DNA of 64,000 nucleotides from Athripsodes cinereus (Eukaryota > Arthropoda > Insecta > Trichoptera > Leptoceridae), in the NCBI GenBank assembly GCA_947579605.1, contig OX388321.1:25349614-25413613 (forward strand), given 5' to 3'. The position numbers and the translations under genes were made by a program. The notes under the pieces were generated by a model. The model saw only the letters and a list, made by a program, of their open reading frames with translations, was not told the origin of the DNA and did not search any database. Positions 23,128-33,905 of this stretch are shown piece by piece; the first letter of the stretch is position 1, and every line of letters starts with the position of its first letter.

Positions 23128-23392
23128 TATATACAGAGGGCCAGTTTATTAGAAAATATCGTGCCTTTGCAATGAACTGGCCCTCTGTATATTGATTGTA
23201 TACATTTTATATACAGAGGGCCAGAGGTTATATACAGAGGGCCAGTTTATTAGAAAAGATCGTGCCTTTGCAATGAACTGGCCCTCTGTATATTGATTGT
23301 ATACATTTTATAAACAGAGGGCCAGTTTATTAGAAAAGATTGTGCCTTTGCAATGAACTGGCCCTCTGTATATTGATTGTATACATTTAGAA
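23128..23392. repeat. Tandem array of hairpin units, 80-bp period
   Basis: Each unit is TATACAGAGGGCCAGTT...AACTGGCCCTCTGTATA (a 17-bp-stem hairpin) plus a spacer TTGATTGTATACATTTTA. Starts of CAGAGGG lie at 23134, 23214 (a 21-base partial), 23235 and 23315. The hairpin looks like a TA-flanked mini-MITE that was then amplified in tandem together with its spacer. Confidence 0.9.
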
Positions 23393-23514
23393 TTTATTTC
23401 TTTATGAAATTGTTTGTAATCATTGTGCAGTTAAGAATGAATAAATAGACAATGAGCGATTCTGCATAATACACAAAATACAAATACACCAATTTATTAA
23501 TAAATTATAAGCCC

Positions 23515-23560
23515 AGGATGGGTGTTATACCTCATTGCTGAATTAACAATATTTATTGTC
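23515..23560 (-). repeat. R1 repeat fragment
   Basis: CAGGATGGGTG.TATACCTCATTGCTGAATT is the R1 middle block on the minus strand. Confidence 0.6.
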
Positions 23561-24390
23561 ATACAAAGGTTATTTTCCAATTTATTACCTGCCGATTACA
23601 GGACAATCGACAATCACAGAAAAGGGTGGAAAACCTATTCTTCTTCGGACTATTCACGGGAGAGATACGGTACATTTTTATAAATTTAAATAGATAATAA
23701 TTTTTAAAAAAGTTACTTGATGGTTTCTAAGCAATGGTAATTTTTATGATTTTACCATGCCCTCACTAATCTAACCCACTAGCCGTCTCTATGGCACAGT
23801 TACACATTACAAATATATTTTTAGGAATAAAATAACCTATACAATATTGCAGAAAGCTGTTAACCCAAATGTGTTAAATAAAATGATAATGTACCTATAG
23901 TAGATATACAACATTTAAATAAAGTACTTTAAGTTGCTTATTGTCACAGCGGGCTTGTATGTATTTAAGTTAAGTAAAAGAGAATGTGAAAATATGTATA
24001 ATAAGATTCTGAAAATAACGGTACACTCTTATTATGTGAAACTAGTTGTAAAACTAGAGCAATAATTGAACCGCATGTTGTTATCAGTATTCACCAGAAG
24101 AAAATTAAATCATACTGCGGTATGTGAGTCTTTTGAACTAACATCGTTTTTTTATCAGTCCCCAAGGTTTCTCTAAGTTTTATTGTGTCCTAAATAAACA
24201 GTCAGCATCTGAAAATTAAAATTAATTTAAAATAATGACTTAAAATATAACCTGATAAAAAAAATCTAATAAAAACTCACCAATGATGGGTGTCTTTCCG
24301 AAAAACATCTGAGTCTATAGTGATCAAAATAAAACACATATATTTTTACCTCAAGATTAAGTGAGTGTAAAGTAACGAAACATGGCATAA
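23561..24390. other. No recognised feature
   Basis: AT-rich with no coding or repeat signal. Confidence 0.5.
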
Positions 24391-24397
24391 TGTTAGC

Positions 24398-24432
24398 CTG
24401 ATGATGAGAGCGGAAGCTCATAAAAGCTGATT
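24398..24432 (+). ncRNA. Hammerhead ribozyme core, decayed
   Basis: CTGATGA at 24398-24404, then GAGAGC-GGAA-GCTCAT. The following core GAAA is changed to TAAA and the stem III palindrome has become AGCTGATT. It should be inactive. Confidence 0.6.
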
Positions 24433-24582
24433 CGCGATTAATAAAGTCACTGAAGTACTTAATATAAATGTTTTATTTTATTAATAATTTCACATCAACT
24501 TCTACCAAGAATCGATTGTCCACAACATTAACTACACATCCTAATAATTTTTAAAATGAAACACAATATGTAGTTATTCTAC

Positions 24583-24655
24583 TATTGACTTTATTTATTT
24601 TTGCGAGCCGGCTTTCAAGAGCTTCCGCTCTCATCGTCAGGCAAAAGTAAAGTGA
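24583..24655 (-). ncRNA. Hammerhead ribozyme motif
   Basis: Minus strand: CTGACGA (24640-24634), stem II GAGAGC-GGAA-GCTCTT with a GNRA-type loop, GAAA, the palindromic stem III AGCCGGCT, then C as the predicted cleavage base. Stem I pairs TTTTGC with GCAAAA next to the core, and ACTTTA with TAAAGT distally. CTGACGA differs from CTGATGA only at position 7, which tolerates any base, so activity is plausible. The very short stem III with self-complementary sequence is the form found in Penelope-like elements. Confidence 0.8.
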
Positions 24656-25077
24656 AGCTTCATTACAAGTTAAGTATGTGACATACAGAAAACAATAGGT
24701 AAAAATTATAAAAAAAAACAAACATTTAAAAACATCCTAGTTTACATCCTAGTATATCATTGTAAGTTAATGTTGTTTTTAAATATTAAAAATTAACAAA
24801 ATTGGGAATTGGGTTAAATAAAAATGATAAAGTCGATCCCAAAGGGTCTATTGCTATTAATTTTAAAGAATATTGGAATATTCCAATATTCGATACAATA
24901 TTTGAAATATACTTTTTATTAATACTTCTATATCTACTACGACTATTATCAGCCGAACTAATATTATGTGATATAGCCGCTAGTGAGAATATAGTTCAAA
25001 TCATAAATTTTAAATTGTATTAAAATACCTACAATAAATATTGTTGTTGATTTTACTAAGAAAACAACCTTCGAAAC

Positions 25078-25091
25078 AATAAAATCCTATA
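25078..25091. repeat. Left 14-bp target duplication
   Basis: AATAAAATCCTATA, repeated exactly at 25287-25300. The last ATA also fits the inverted repeat, so the true duplication is 11-14 bp. Confidence 0.75.
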
Positions 25092-25286
25092 TCGAAATAA
25101 ATAAAACAAGCGTTTTATTCTACTATTGATTTAATTTATGAGAGAGACGTCTTTCGTCTTATGAGGATTGACAATGTCCTCATAAGACGAAAGACGTCTC
25201 TCTCATAAATTAAATCAATAGTAGAATAAAACGCTTGTTTTATTTATTTCGATATGGAATTCTACTTCCTAAACACCGACACAGTG
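25092..25286 (+). mobile_element. Snapback element, S2 family, best copy
   Basis: Near-perfect inverted repeat centred at 25172 with arms of over 75 bp (ATCGAAATAAATAAAACAAG...). The centre carries CGAAAGACGTCTC, i.e. GAA followed by the self-complementary AGACGTCT and C. The right arm ends CGAT, then ATG at 25254 opens MEFYFLNTDTV and the element stops at ACACAGTG. It is flanked by the 14-bp direct repeats. A constant 3' end, variable 5' ends among copies and a long duplication suggest insertion by reverse transcription rather than a transposase. Confidence 0.8.
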
Positions 25287-25300
25287 AATAAAATCCTATA

Positions 25301-27015
25301 GTTGTATAACTGTACAGCTGTTTATATCACGATTGTTGGTAAAAGTTTATTCATTTGGCTTCGTCCGCAAATCCATCTGAGAAAATTACTAGACCTCTCT
25401 TACTAATGAACAATGGATTAATTACTTTCAATTACTTTGCATCACATCAGTTTATAATATGCTGAATCTACAACTACATACACAGTCCTAATTTACTTAC
25501 AATGATTCTGAAACTAAACTAGGAATGTTAAAAAAATAAAGTTATGTATTTTGTGAGATTTAAATTTATTTAAGTAATCTGAAATCCATAATAGAAAAGA
25601 GATTTTCAAATAAAAGACATATGGACAATGAAATTTCATAATATAATAAAAACAAATTAAATAAACGAACTATATTAAACAAATATTTATGTAAATAAAT
25701 TTTGATGAATTCCATTGTTTAAATACTTACGTACCTAAATGTAGAAGTCTGCAAGTATAAACTTCATATTCAAGAAGGTATTATAATTATTTTCCACGAG
25801 CTAATCTTTTGAATAAAAGTCAATATGTTCCAAATTATATTTTACACTTCTCTCTAAGTTAATCACAAAATATTCCAAGTTTACTTACACTTGGTTGCAT
25901 AAAGGTGTAACTTCTATAAAAAATATAAAATATTTTACGATAATACGCTATGCAAAAGGCTGTCAAACTTTTATCCACCAGGATAGTTAAAAGGTTTTTT
26001 GTCCTTGTAACTCTGTTAGTGATCTCCCTTGATTGTACCTACTGTTTTCACAAAATATCATAGGAGAATAAATTAATTTGAATAATATAGAGGTTTTTAA
26101 ATTTTTAAATTATTTAGAGTGTTTTATTATTTTAAATGTTGAAACCATAGTGTCCCTGACCTTTAAAAATAATATTATTTTGAAATGTTATTATTATTTT
26201 AATTATTAATTGTAAATTACACGCTATTTACAAAATGTTGAAAACAATATTATTTTGGAAAATAAATATGATTTGAAATAAAATAATTTTAGCAAAGACA
26301 ATATGTTTAAAAAAAACGTCATTTTGTGGAAAAACTACCGTAAGGAACCAAACCCTCTTCTTGATGATTTCGAAGACTTACAAATTATTTTATTGTTTTT
26401 TTTTTGTAATAACGTTCATATTTTTAAGGAGAAAATGATAAATCTTTTAAAAAATATGCCCATCCTTTTAAGAATTATGTATATCATCTCCCAAACAAAA
26501 AGATCTGTTACTTTTATGTGTATACCTCCTCACTCTACGTAATATGTATTTTGCATTTTTAACATTGTAATTAAAACTGTAATCTTGACATCAGCACTTC
26601 AGTGTCTGGCTCTATCCATCTGTGTAAATCCATTTTCATATTGCTGATGTTGGCTGACTTCGTATTAGTAATAATAGTAATATGCTCACGTGTGCTATAT
26701 TCAAATTTAAATTAATTAAAAAAATATGCTGGGTAGTGGTATGCAGTAAGGGTTAGTTGCACCACCCTTTTGTTCGACATACATTGAGATAAATGTACAT
26801 AATATTTACGAGAAGCAGGCACATAAGATGCTTGTTATATTATGTTATCAGTTGCATGATAAAACTTGCTCCTCTTCCGTTTGTTATTTTTTTTTTCAGT
26901 TTACATATTATCAACACTTGAAGACGCGATCTCGGAGTCAGCGAAATCGGTCGTGCGTTATCGATTTACCTACTCGAGTAATGCTTTACAATATAAAATA
27001 ATTATTCATTTTTAA
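25301..27015. other. No recognised feature
   Basis: AT-rich throughout. A 79-codon frame at 26303 is Lys/Leu/Ile-rich with no known motif. Confidence 0.45.
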
Positions 27016-27021
27016 TTTATT

Positions 27022-27095
27022 ATTTATGGCGTTCCGTTCTCTCTGCCTACCCCACTTGGGACACGGCGTGAGGGTATAGTATAGTATAGTATATT
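27022..27095 (+). pseudogene. RTE-type LINE C-terminus and TATAG tail
   Basis: TGGCGTTCCGTTCTCTCTGC... reads WRSVLSAYPTWDTA-stop, the end of an RTE polymerase, followed by GAGGGTATAGTATAG. It is heavily 5'-truncated. Confidence 0.7.
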
Positions 27096-27129
27096 TATTA
27101 TGATACGTTAAAAAGTAACTACCGATAGA

Positions 27130-27235
27130 AGTTTTTTTAATTGGCTGAGAGAGGACGACCTCTATGTTTATTACATGCAGTTTGTCCGCTGGCTACTTAC
27201 GTCTTTTGTGGCAAATGCGTATAGTTTATAGTGGA
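27130..27235 (+). repeat. R1 repeat, 3' part
   Basis: GAGAGAGGACGACCTCTATG, TTTATTACATGCAG, and CCGCTGGCTAC match the R1 3' half. The tail hairpin is mutated. Confidence 0.6.
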
Positions 27236-27320
27236 TAAATTTCATATTTGTTTAATTTCATGGCAAAGTTTTAATTTCACCCATCGCGTGAGTCCATCGT
27301 CACAAAATAAAAATTTAATA

Positions 27321-27800
27321 AAATATTTAATTTGAGTCAATTAAAACACTGTGTCTTTCACTTAAAGTATTATACATATATTTTTATAAGCTTTTCGGAC
27401 TTTAACCATCCTAAATATAAAAACTAAATACAATCGAGTTCGTCGGTAGCCTGGTGGTAGAGTCTCGGCCTAGAGAACAAGGGGTCCGTGGTTCGATCCC
27501 AGGTGCCGGCAAACTCCCCTTTCACGACACAGGCTTTTAGCTTACTGTGAGAGGTGTATAAGGTTGTATTTGGGTTTATAACAAAACCCAGATATATCTT
27601 TTTCAAAAAAAACCGACAAATAATACAAGATAATTAAAAAAGGGGTGCAGTATTAAGAAATGGATGGAGTGAGCGAAGGGGGTGTCAGGTAGAGCTGTAG
27701 TTACAATATAATACTTTAAGTGAAATACACAGTGTTTTAATTTTATCGAATTAAATATTTAATTATGACGTACTTTCACAGTGTTTGCTCTTCAAAAATA
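27321..27800 (+). mobile_element. Inverted-repeat element with SINE inside and ATG tail (PLE-like)
   Basis: 54-bp arms at 27321-27374 and 27707-27760 match at 49 positions (AAACACTGTGT.TTTCACTTAAAG). The left arm, read on the minus strand, is preceded by GTCCGAAAAGCTTA: GAA followed by palindromic AAGCTT and A. After the right arm, ATG at 27765 opens MTYFHSVCSSKINK, resembling the tail at 18409. A tRNA-headed SINE sits between the arms. Confidence 0.6.
27434..27612 (+). mobile_element. tRNA-derived SINE (SINE-A), copy 1
   Basis: The head GAGTTCGTCGGTAGCCTGG then GGTAGAGTCTCGG acts as an A box, and GGTTCGATCCC at 27490 is a perfect B box. The body runs CAAACTCCCCTTTCACGACA, GCTTTTAGCTTACTGTGAGAGG and GTATTTGGGTTTATAACAAA, with an A-rich end. 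The 60-codon minus-strand frame across it (…GTWDRTTDPLFSRPRLY…) is an artefact often annotated from this SINE. Copies also lie at 43515 and 62219. Confidence 0.85.
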
Positions 27801-28685
27801 AATAAATTAAAATTAAATAATATAATTTATTGTACAATATTTACATACCAACTCTTTTGTTGCCTGACTCAATTTGAATTAAGAATAAAGGGGGTAATAT
27901 TATTAAAAAAAACTATTATAATTCACATCTTTTATTCTTGTGTCACCTTTCTTAACTCATAATTCGGGATGGAACACAAAAAAATTGCAATATAATTTTA
28001 CTCGCCTCATCTAGTTATTTATGTAGATCAATGGTTTAACATCACCGCATAGAACTCAACGTACCACATGTATATACTCTAACTTAACACGTGTAGATAT
28101 ATTCTGATAGTGAATATGTATAATAATATCCCACCACATCCTACATACGAGTATATATGTGTACATATTAGGTATTCATCAACATCCATATTCATTAATT
28201 ACACTAAAACTATGTACATACTATCATGTTTTATGTAGTACGCTCTTAGAAGCTTTTATCGCAAATTAAGTTACCTATGTAAATATATTAAGCATCACAC
28301 ATAATATTATGAATGTACGAGTATGTGCTACATCAATGAACAATGCAGAATTTATTAAGCCCTTAGATAACCACACGAACAGAGGTTGTTTGTATACTGT
28401 GAAGATGATAATTGACCAATTACTTATTGTCTTAAAGTATCCATCTCCATATATCTATGTACAGTGTCAAGCATCTCATAAAAGTGTGATGGTAGCGAAG
28501 CAGACTAATCACTATTTTTTTAAACATTTGTAATGTGTTTTATGCTGTATAGTGAGGCAACAACAGCAGCACATTGAAAATAACCTAATACTTAATAACT
28601 GATATCAATTTAATATCTAAAATAAATGCTTCGATTAAAGTGAAATGTTTCATAACTCCTCGGTTTTCTATAAGAAAATTTTCTC
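27801..28685. other. No recognised feature
   Basis: AT-rich. A 74-codon frame at 28309 has no known relative. Confidence 0.45.
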
Positions 28686-28902
28686 AAATCTCTTGACCAA
28701 ATTTTTATAAAAAACTTTTTTACCTAAGTTGACGTTATTCTATTATTTAATTGTACTCTTGTTTTTTATTAAATTAATTGTTTTGTGTCTTTTTTTATAA
28801 AAAATAATACTTTTTGTATGCATGTATTGTATGTATACTCATTTTTTTACATGTAAAAGGCTTCGGCCGTGAATATCTGAATAAATAAATAAATAAATAA
28901 AA
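28686..28902 (+). repeat. LINE 3' UTR with (AAAT)n tail
   Basis: ACATGTAAAAGGCTTCGGCCGTGAATATCTGAATAAAT..., ending in AAATAAATAAAT. The same end occurs at 48480-48530 (ACATGTAAAAGGCGAAAGCCGTGAATATGC) and, inverted, at 56485-56530. The loop differs between copies (GGCTTCGGCC versus GGCGAAAGCC) but the stem is kept, suggesting a conserved 3' hairpin. Confidence 0.65.
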
Positions 28903-28937
28903 ATTAAGAAGTATGAATTGAATTGAACTTAGGATAT

Positions 28938-29094
28938 ATTCACTGTGTCGGTGTTAAGATAGTAGAATTCCATAGCGAAATAAGTAAAACAAACTTTTTA
29001 TTCCACTATGTGTTTATTTGATTGACAATGTCCTAACAAAACGAAAGACGTCTCTCTCGTCAAATAAACAAATAGTGAAGTAAAACGTTTGTTG
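28938..29094 (-). mobile_element. Snapback element, S2 family
   Basis: Minus strand: arms CAAACGTTTTACTTCAC / GTGGAATAAAAAGTTTG, centre GACGTCTTTCGTTTTGTTAGGACATTG, then ATG at 28973 opening MEFYYLNTDTVN and ending at ACAGTGAAT. The arms differ at several positions, so the hairpin is older than the 25-kb copy. Confidence 0.65.
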
Positions 29095-29204
29095 AACTTA
29101 TGATAATATGCAAAAAAAAAATTAGAATAACAAAAACAAACAAAAACTTGCTGTGATCTTGTTGAGCGTTTTTACGTGCCTACTTATTTTTTTACATTCT
29201 ATCA

Positions 29205-29252
29205 CTTGTGGAATACCATTATGGCATATTCCACAAGTGGGGTAGCGAGTGA
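29205..29252 (-). repeat. R1 repeat tail fragment
   Basis: ACCATTATGGCATATTCCACAAGTGGGGTAGC is the R1 tail on the minus strand. Confidence 0.6.
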
Positions 29253-29973
29253 ATTAATTGTATTCACATCGTCCTGTTTTTGCCTATAAATATAGGCAGA
29301 CATTTAGAATGTGTGGCATATGTTATTATTTATTTGTGCAATGATCACAATACATACGATTTAAAGGAAAATGTACTCAAATTTAATACAAACAATATAT
29401 GTACAGAGGGCGAGTTTATCGTAAAGGCGCAATCTGTAACAACCAACCATATTTATTATTGCTGAACTGAATATAAAATTATTGTCTTAATTATTCATAG
29501 TGCTTTAATATCTGCTTCTACTAGAGCACTTGAAAACGACTTAATGGAATCAATTGCTTTCAGTATACCTTGAAATTTATCCTGCACAAGATTTTTTATT
29601 TAAATTTGCTATCATTCCAATAGTTTTTTTTTATAAAAATGCTTTAAGTACCCACCTTATATATCAAAGAAAATAACGTTTTTTCTCAGAAAAATCTAAG
29701 AAATCAATTTTATATAGGTACCTACAAATATGGAACAAAATATCTTGAATGACAAAAAAAGAAAATGATATTCAGATGAAATATCAAATAGTAAAAGTTT
29801 ATTTAAAGAAAGCTTTCAGACATTCAAGTGTTATCGATTAGGTTTTTTTTAAATAATCTTCAAAGTGCAAGTGGATCATATTACAAATTGAAAATATTCT
29901 TATCATGCGATTGACTCTGCGTCAGGGTGAATAGTTTAAAGTTAACTGAGGACTTTGCTTCATTCACCCCTTA

Positions 29974-30119
29974 TCATCATCATCATCATCGCCCTCAACG
30001 CTCCTCTCGGGAGCACAGGGCAGAAACCAGCCTCCTCCATTCAGAGCGTCTCTGTGCCAATTGCGTCACCTCTTCCCACGACATTCCCTGCGCTCTGATT
30101 ATTCATTCATTGCTTCATT
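29974..30119 (-). pseudogene. LINE 3' end with (GAT)n tail and TSD
   Basis: Minus strand coding and tail: ...TCAGAGCGCAGGGAATGTCG, CTCTGAATGGAGGAGGCTGG, CCTGTGCTCCCGAGAGGAGCGTTGAGGGCGATGATGATG. It is the same family as 56668-56890. Direct repeats CATTCACCCCTTA flank it at 29961-29973 and 30120-30132. Confidence 0.75.
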
Positions 30120-30132
30120 CATTCACCCCTTA

Positions 30133-32790
30133 GGTTACTGAATAATCCTGGAACCTCTTGAAAACCAATTAATTCTTGTTTGACATTATTAAAAAAAATG
30201 ACAAACAAGAATACATATTTAAACAAATATACACCCTCATACTTAATTGTTATGTTATGAATAATCAATCTGTCTAATACGATATGTGGAAGATAAAACA
30301 AAGTAGTATTTTTTTTAACTGTTAGTTATAGTTTTCATTTATGACAGGTTCGTAGACAAATTTTAGTACCATGAATATAAAAATAATACTCGATGTATTT
30401 TGCTATAGTCAAAATTTTGTTTCACCTTCCTAAAGTCTTCAAAAATGTTCATGATTCTGTAATATCTTGCAAAATCTGATCACTCAGCTCCCTGTTCATT
30501 TCAGTTAATAGTGTGCCAACATTTGTATAAATTAAATCATCCCACACGATTTTTAGGGTATATTCAAAGAAGTATGTTCATTTGTATTATAATAAAGCCA
30601 ATGTAGGTATTTTAAATTAGTAGGTGCTATCGAGATTCTGTCAGATGTTACCAGAGAGGTCAGTGCCTCGAGCTTAATATAAAGTAAGTGACACAATATT
30701 TTATTTGAACATATTGTTAATAATAAGCACTCTCGTATTATCCTGACCCTTTGATATTGAAAATATGTCTGGCTTGTCTAAAACAAAGATCTACTAGGTA
30801 GGTACCTACGCTTTATATTTAAGCTGCCCTAAGCTGTTATCCTAAAGCCTCTTTTAGCTATATTAACCTCCCATTTGAATAATATTGAAAACATTTTTTT
30901 CTTGTAATTATTGTATTCAATTCTATTAATACTTTGGCCTTAAGCTCATTTGCGAGTGATTTAGGATAATTATTGTAAATTTATTTATTAATATTAATTT
31001 ATTTTCTTATCGTCCATCTCACATTTCTCGGGCTGTATTAGTTAATAAGTTCGGTATCAAAATCGGTTAGATGATAAAATTTCGTTGTTTTTATACATTA
31101 TAGTAAAAATAATTTATTTAATAAAAAAATGTACATGAGTACCTACAATATTAACACAATTTACAATAACAAAAGCATTCGCTGTCGAATATTCTACCTC
31201 CTTAATAGAGATATCCCGTGTATTGGGAGGGAGTACTCAGCAATTAAAGATATATATTTAATTAATTTTTAATAATACTTATTCTTACTATATTTACCTC
31301 ATACTATTAACTCTATAACTATACTTAACTACTCTATCTTCTGCTTCTTAACTACATCTCACACACTATGTTCATTTTTTTCCACTATATATACCTAATA
31401 TTCTTTCACACACTTGCTAAATTTCTTACTATCGTGAATAGATCGTATTTCGTTGGGTATGTGAGTCAATTCACTTTTCAAATTGAGTTAATTCATACTA
31501 TAAAATGTAAGTAATTCTCTTATATTCTTTAGTTTAAATAACCCATGACCTTAGGATTTCGCTTGGCGAAAGCGCTCGTTAATATGTAATTATTACATTA
31601 TTTAACAATTTTCATTAAATACTGTATCATAGTGTAAATTAACAGCAGTATTTTGTTACTATTGATATTTCACGACAAATGGATTTGTTCAAGTTAGATA
31701 CCAAACCGTTCAATTCTGCGATATTTATGAATAATGTACATTTCTAGATTTCTGTAGTGATAATAATTTAACCAAAGGTTTCATAAATTGTTAGTGCTAT
31801 TTATTTTCTGTGAAGAATGATTATAATATGGTATTTATATATTATTTTGTATTTAAATAAATGGGGAAAATGAAAATAAAATAATATAATATTTCACGGA
31901 GACAGATAAAATATTCATTACATTAAAAGTATTTCATATCACAATGCGAATACAGATACAAGATTTATTGGATTAGCTCAACTTAATTTACTCATTTCTA
32001 TGGGATTCAATTATTTTTATCGCGGAAAATGTTTTATTCAAAAACCATTGTCAAAAAAAAAACTGGTCCATACTTCGTCCCATTAATTCTCTTAGTAATG
32101 CATGAAAGTTTTTTTATATCTGGAATTATATTCCGGTCATATTGTTGGATAAAATGAAATCAAAAAATATCATACTATAAACAATTTTCTGCCTCTTTCT
32201 CCGTCTCTTGGCACGAACAAAATTATTTATATGTTCTTCATAATATCGTCCTTGCATATTTGAAAAAGGTATGAGCGAATATTTTTATTTAGGTATACTC
32301 TTAAAAAACTGTTCATTAAGGCATTAAAATTGTTGTTTGGATTGAATTGTTATTGGCATGTCATAATTATTCATCAGGTATTGAATTTTAATATTTGATA
32401 CTAAGAATCACTTTATAAAATGGTTATGATGTCATTGTGAACAGTTTATTCTAGAAATTTCATAACATTTATAATTTCACATAACCCTTATTGAATATAC
32501 AACGACGATGTGTATAAAATCTACTGGATACTCCATTTGAGTGAAAAAGTGATAGTTTAATGAATAAATGAAAATATATTGAAAATTGCACTAGTCGAGT
32601 TGCCAGTGACTAACTGCAAAATGTAACATTATTAAAAGGCTTGGAGATTTTGAATCCGTTGTTTTTCATTGAGACTTCATAATTATTATCACCTTCGCAA
32701 TACTTCTCATTAATTTTAGATTACTGGAAGTCTAATTTAACTTTAAAAATCTCTGCAATAAACCTTTCCATGTTATGCTGATTCAAGTTT
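30133..32790. other. No recognised gene
   Basis: Long AT-rich stretch. Less AT-rich specks at 30650 (CCAGAGAGGTCAGTGCCTCG) and 31195 (CCCGTGTATTGGGAGGGAG) may be old element scraps. CGCTTGGCGAAAGCG at 31560 is a short hairpin. No coding frame is supported. Confidence 0.45.
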
Positions 32791-32799
32791 CATTTCATT

Positions 32800-33190
32800 G
32801 TGAAGATTGTGTCATAGTAATTGGAGATTTTGGGATTTGTTCCGTGATTGTTTTGTGTGGGATGATGTGCGTGTGTTAATATGTGGTGTGGGATTTGTGA
32901 TGTGTATGGTTGAGGGATATGTTGTTTTTTTCCTTCTTGTTTTATATGGAGAAATGGTTTGTTTATGTATTATTTCATGTGTGGACAGTTTACAGTCCAG
33001 TATTTGCTTGTTATGAATGTGATTGTGTATATATGTATGTAGGAGATTAATGCATTTTGTAATTGTGTATATGTTTATATAAGATTGATATGTTTGTGAG
33101 ATGTTTGCCCTAGCACAGGTTCTGCTTAGTTGGGCAGAGTATGTATGTAGGTATATAAATTGTAATTTATTTAGTAAGAAATAAAAAAAA
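32800..33190 (+). repeat. G/T-rich LINE-like 3' end with poly-A
   Basis: The plus strand is strikingly G+T-rich with few C. It ends GTTTGCCCTAGCACAGGTTC, TGCTTAGTTGGGCAGAG and AAATAAAAAAAAAAC. The end looks like a polyadenylated retroelement 3' UTR. Overlapping long frames on both strands (69 codons plus, 127 codons minus) follow from the strand skew and are not supported as genes. Confidence 0.45.
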
Positions 33191-33744
33191 AACAAAAAAA
33201 ATCATTCTAAATATACATAAATAGATTTGGTTTTTAGCTTTGAACTCTCATTTTAAAAGTTCAAAAAAATAAATTATTTCATTACTTTTTTTGTTCATTA
33301 TTCAAAACAAAAATTATATTATACATAAATAAATAACAAGCAATTGATCAAAGTTTTGCTTTTAGCTTTTCTCTTAAAACATTTCAAATTATTTTACCTC
33401 ATGATTTATAAAACGAAATTAAAAAAAAAGGTTGTAAATATTTAATATTATTTACTATTTTGTTTGGTAATAATCTCCCAGAGGAAAAAACTTGCTGAAA
33501 TAACCATCCGCAAAGAAAAATGTAGATATTTAAAAGTAGTTGTCTGCTTCAAACTTGTTTTATGTACATAATGCGTTAATAAAGTATTTTAAAAGCCCTT
33601 TGCGAATTTTTTGTTTTTATTACTAGAAAAAAAAGCCATTGATTTTTATCAATGTAAAATAAAAATTAACTTTTTTAAGCTTTAGTAGGTACTTTTAATG
33701 TTATGGGTTTCTTACATTTTATCGGCGTTTATTTTTTTATTCAT
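33191..33744. other. No recognised feature
   Basis: AT-rich. Confidence 0.5.
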
Positions 33745-33905
33745 TCATACTATCATGGCATTTCCCGCTAATGGGGTAGCCAGTTGACCAACTACATATA
33801 AAAATAAACATACAAGTCGTCCTTTCTGTGACAATATAAATAAAAGGCAATCAGGATGGGTGGCATACCTCATCAAAATGTTAAACATTTTAAAGCTGAT
33901 GCTTT
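33745..33905 (-). repeat. R1 repeat, partial
   Basis: ATCATGGCATTTCCCGCTAATGGGGTAGCCAG...CATACAAGTCGTCCTTTCTGTG...CAGGATGGGTGGCATACCTCATC matches R1 in order on the minus strand. Confidence 0.75.

Larger units (their letters stand above)
24396..24660. mobile_element. Two converging hammerhead pseudo-LTR units (S1 family)
   Basis: A plus-strand unit starts at 24396 and a minus-strand unit starts at 24660. Both run toward about 24530. The plus unit ends in an ATC-for-ATG tail at 24494 reading INFYQES (compare MNFHQVPS at 41324). The arrangement is tail-to-tail, opposite to the head-to-head snapback at 41.1 kb. Confidence 0.65.

Noticed and set aside
23128..23392. CRISPR-like array
   Set aside because: Repeats are long hairpin units with identical spacers in a eukaryotic genome, so this is a tandem duplication.
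25089..25255. Canonical hammerhead in the S2 hairpins
   Set aside because: GAAA and a palindromic octamer are present, but the CTGATGA positions read CTCATAA/CTAANAA and stem II cannot be drawn. Kept only as a hypothesis.
27434..27510. Functional tRNA gene
   Set aside because: A and B boxes are present, but no cloverleaf can be drawn and the same body follows in three copies.
27424..27606. 60-codon frame with GTWDRTTDPLFSRPRLY
   Set aside because: It is the complement of the tRNA-derived SINE-A. The same frame recurs at 62048-62311 only because the SINE does.
32812..33195. 127-codon minus-strand frame as a gene
   Set aside because: It results from strand composition bias, with no motif, no coding-type codon use and an overlapping sense frame.
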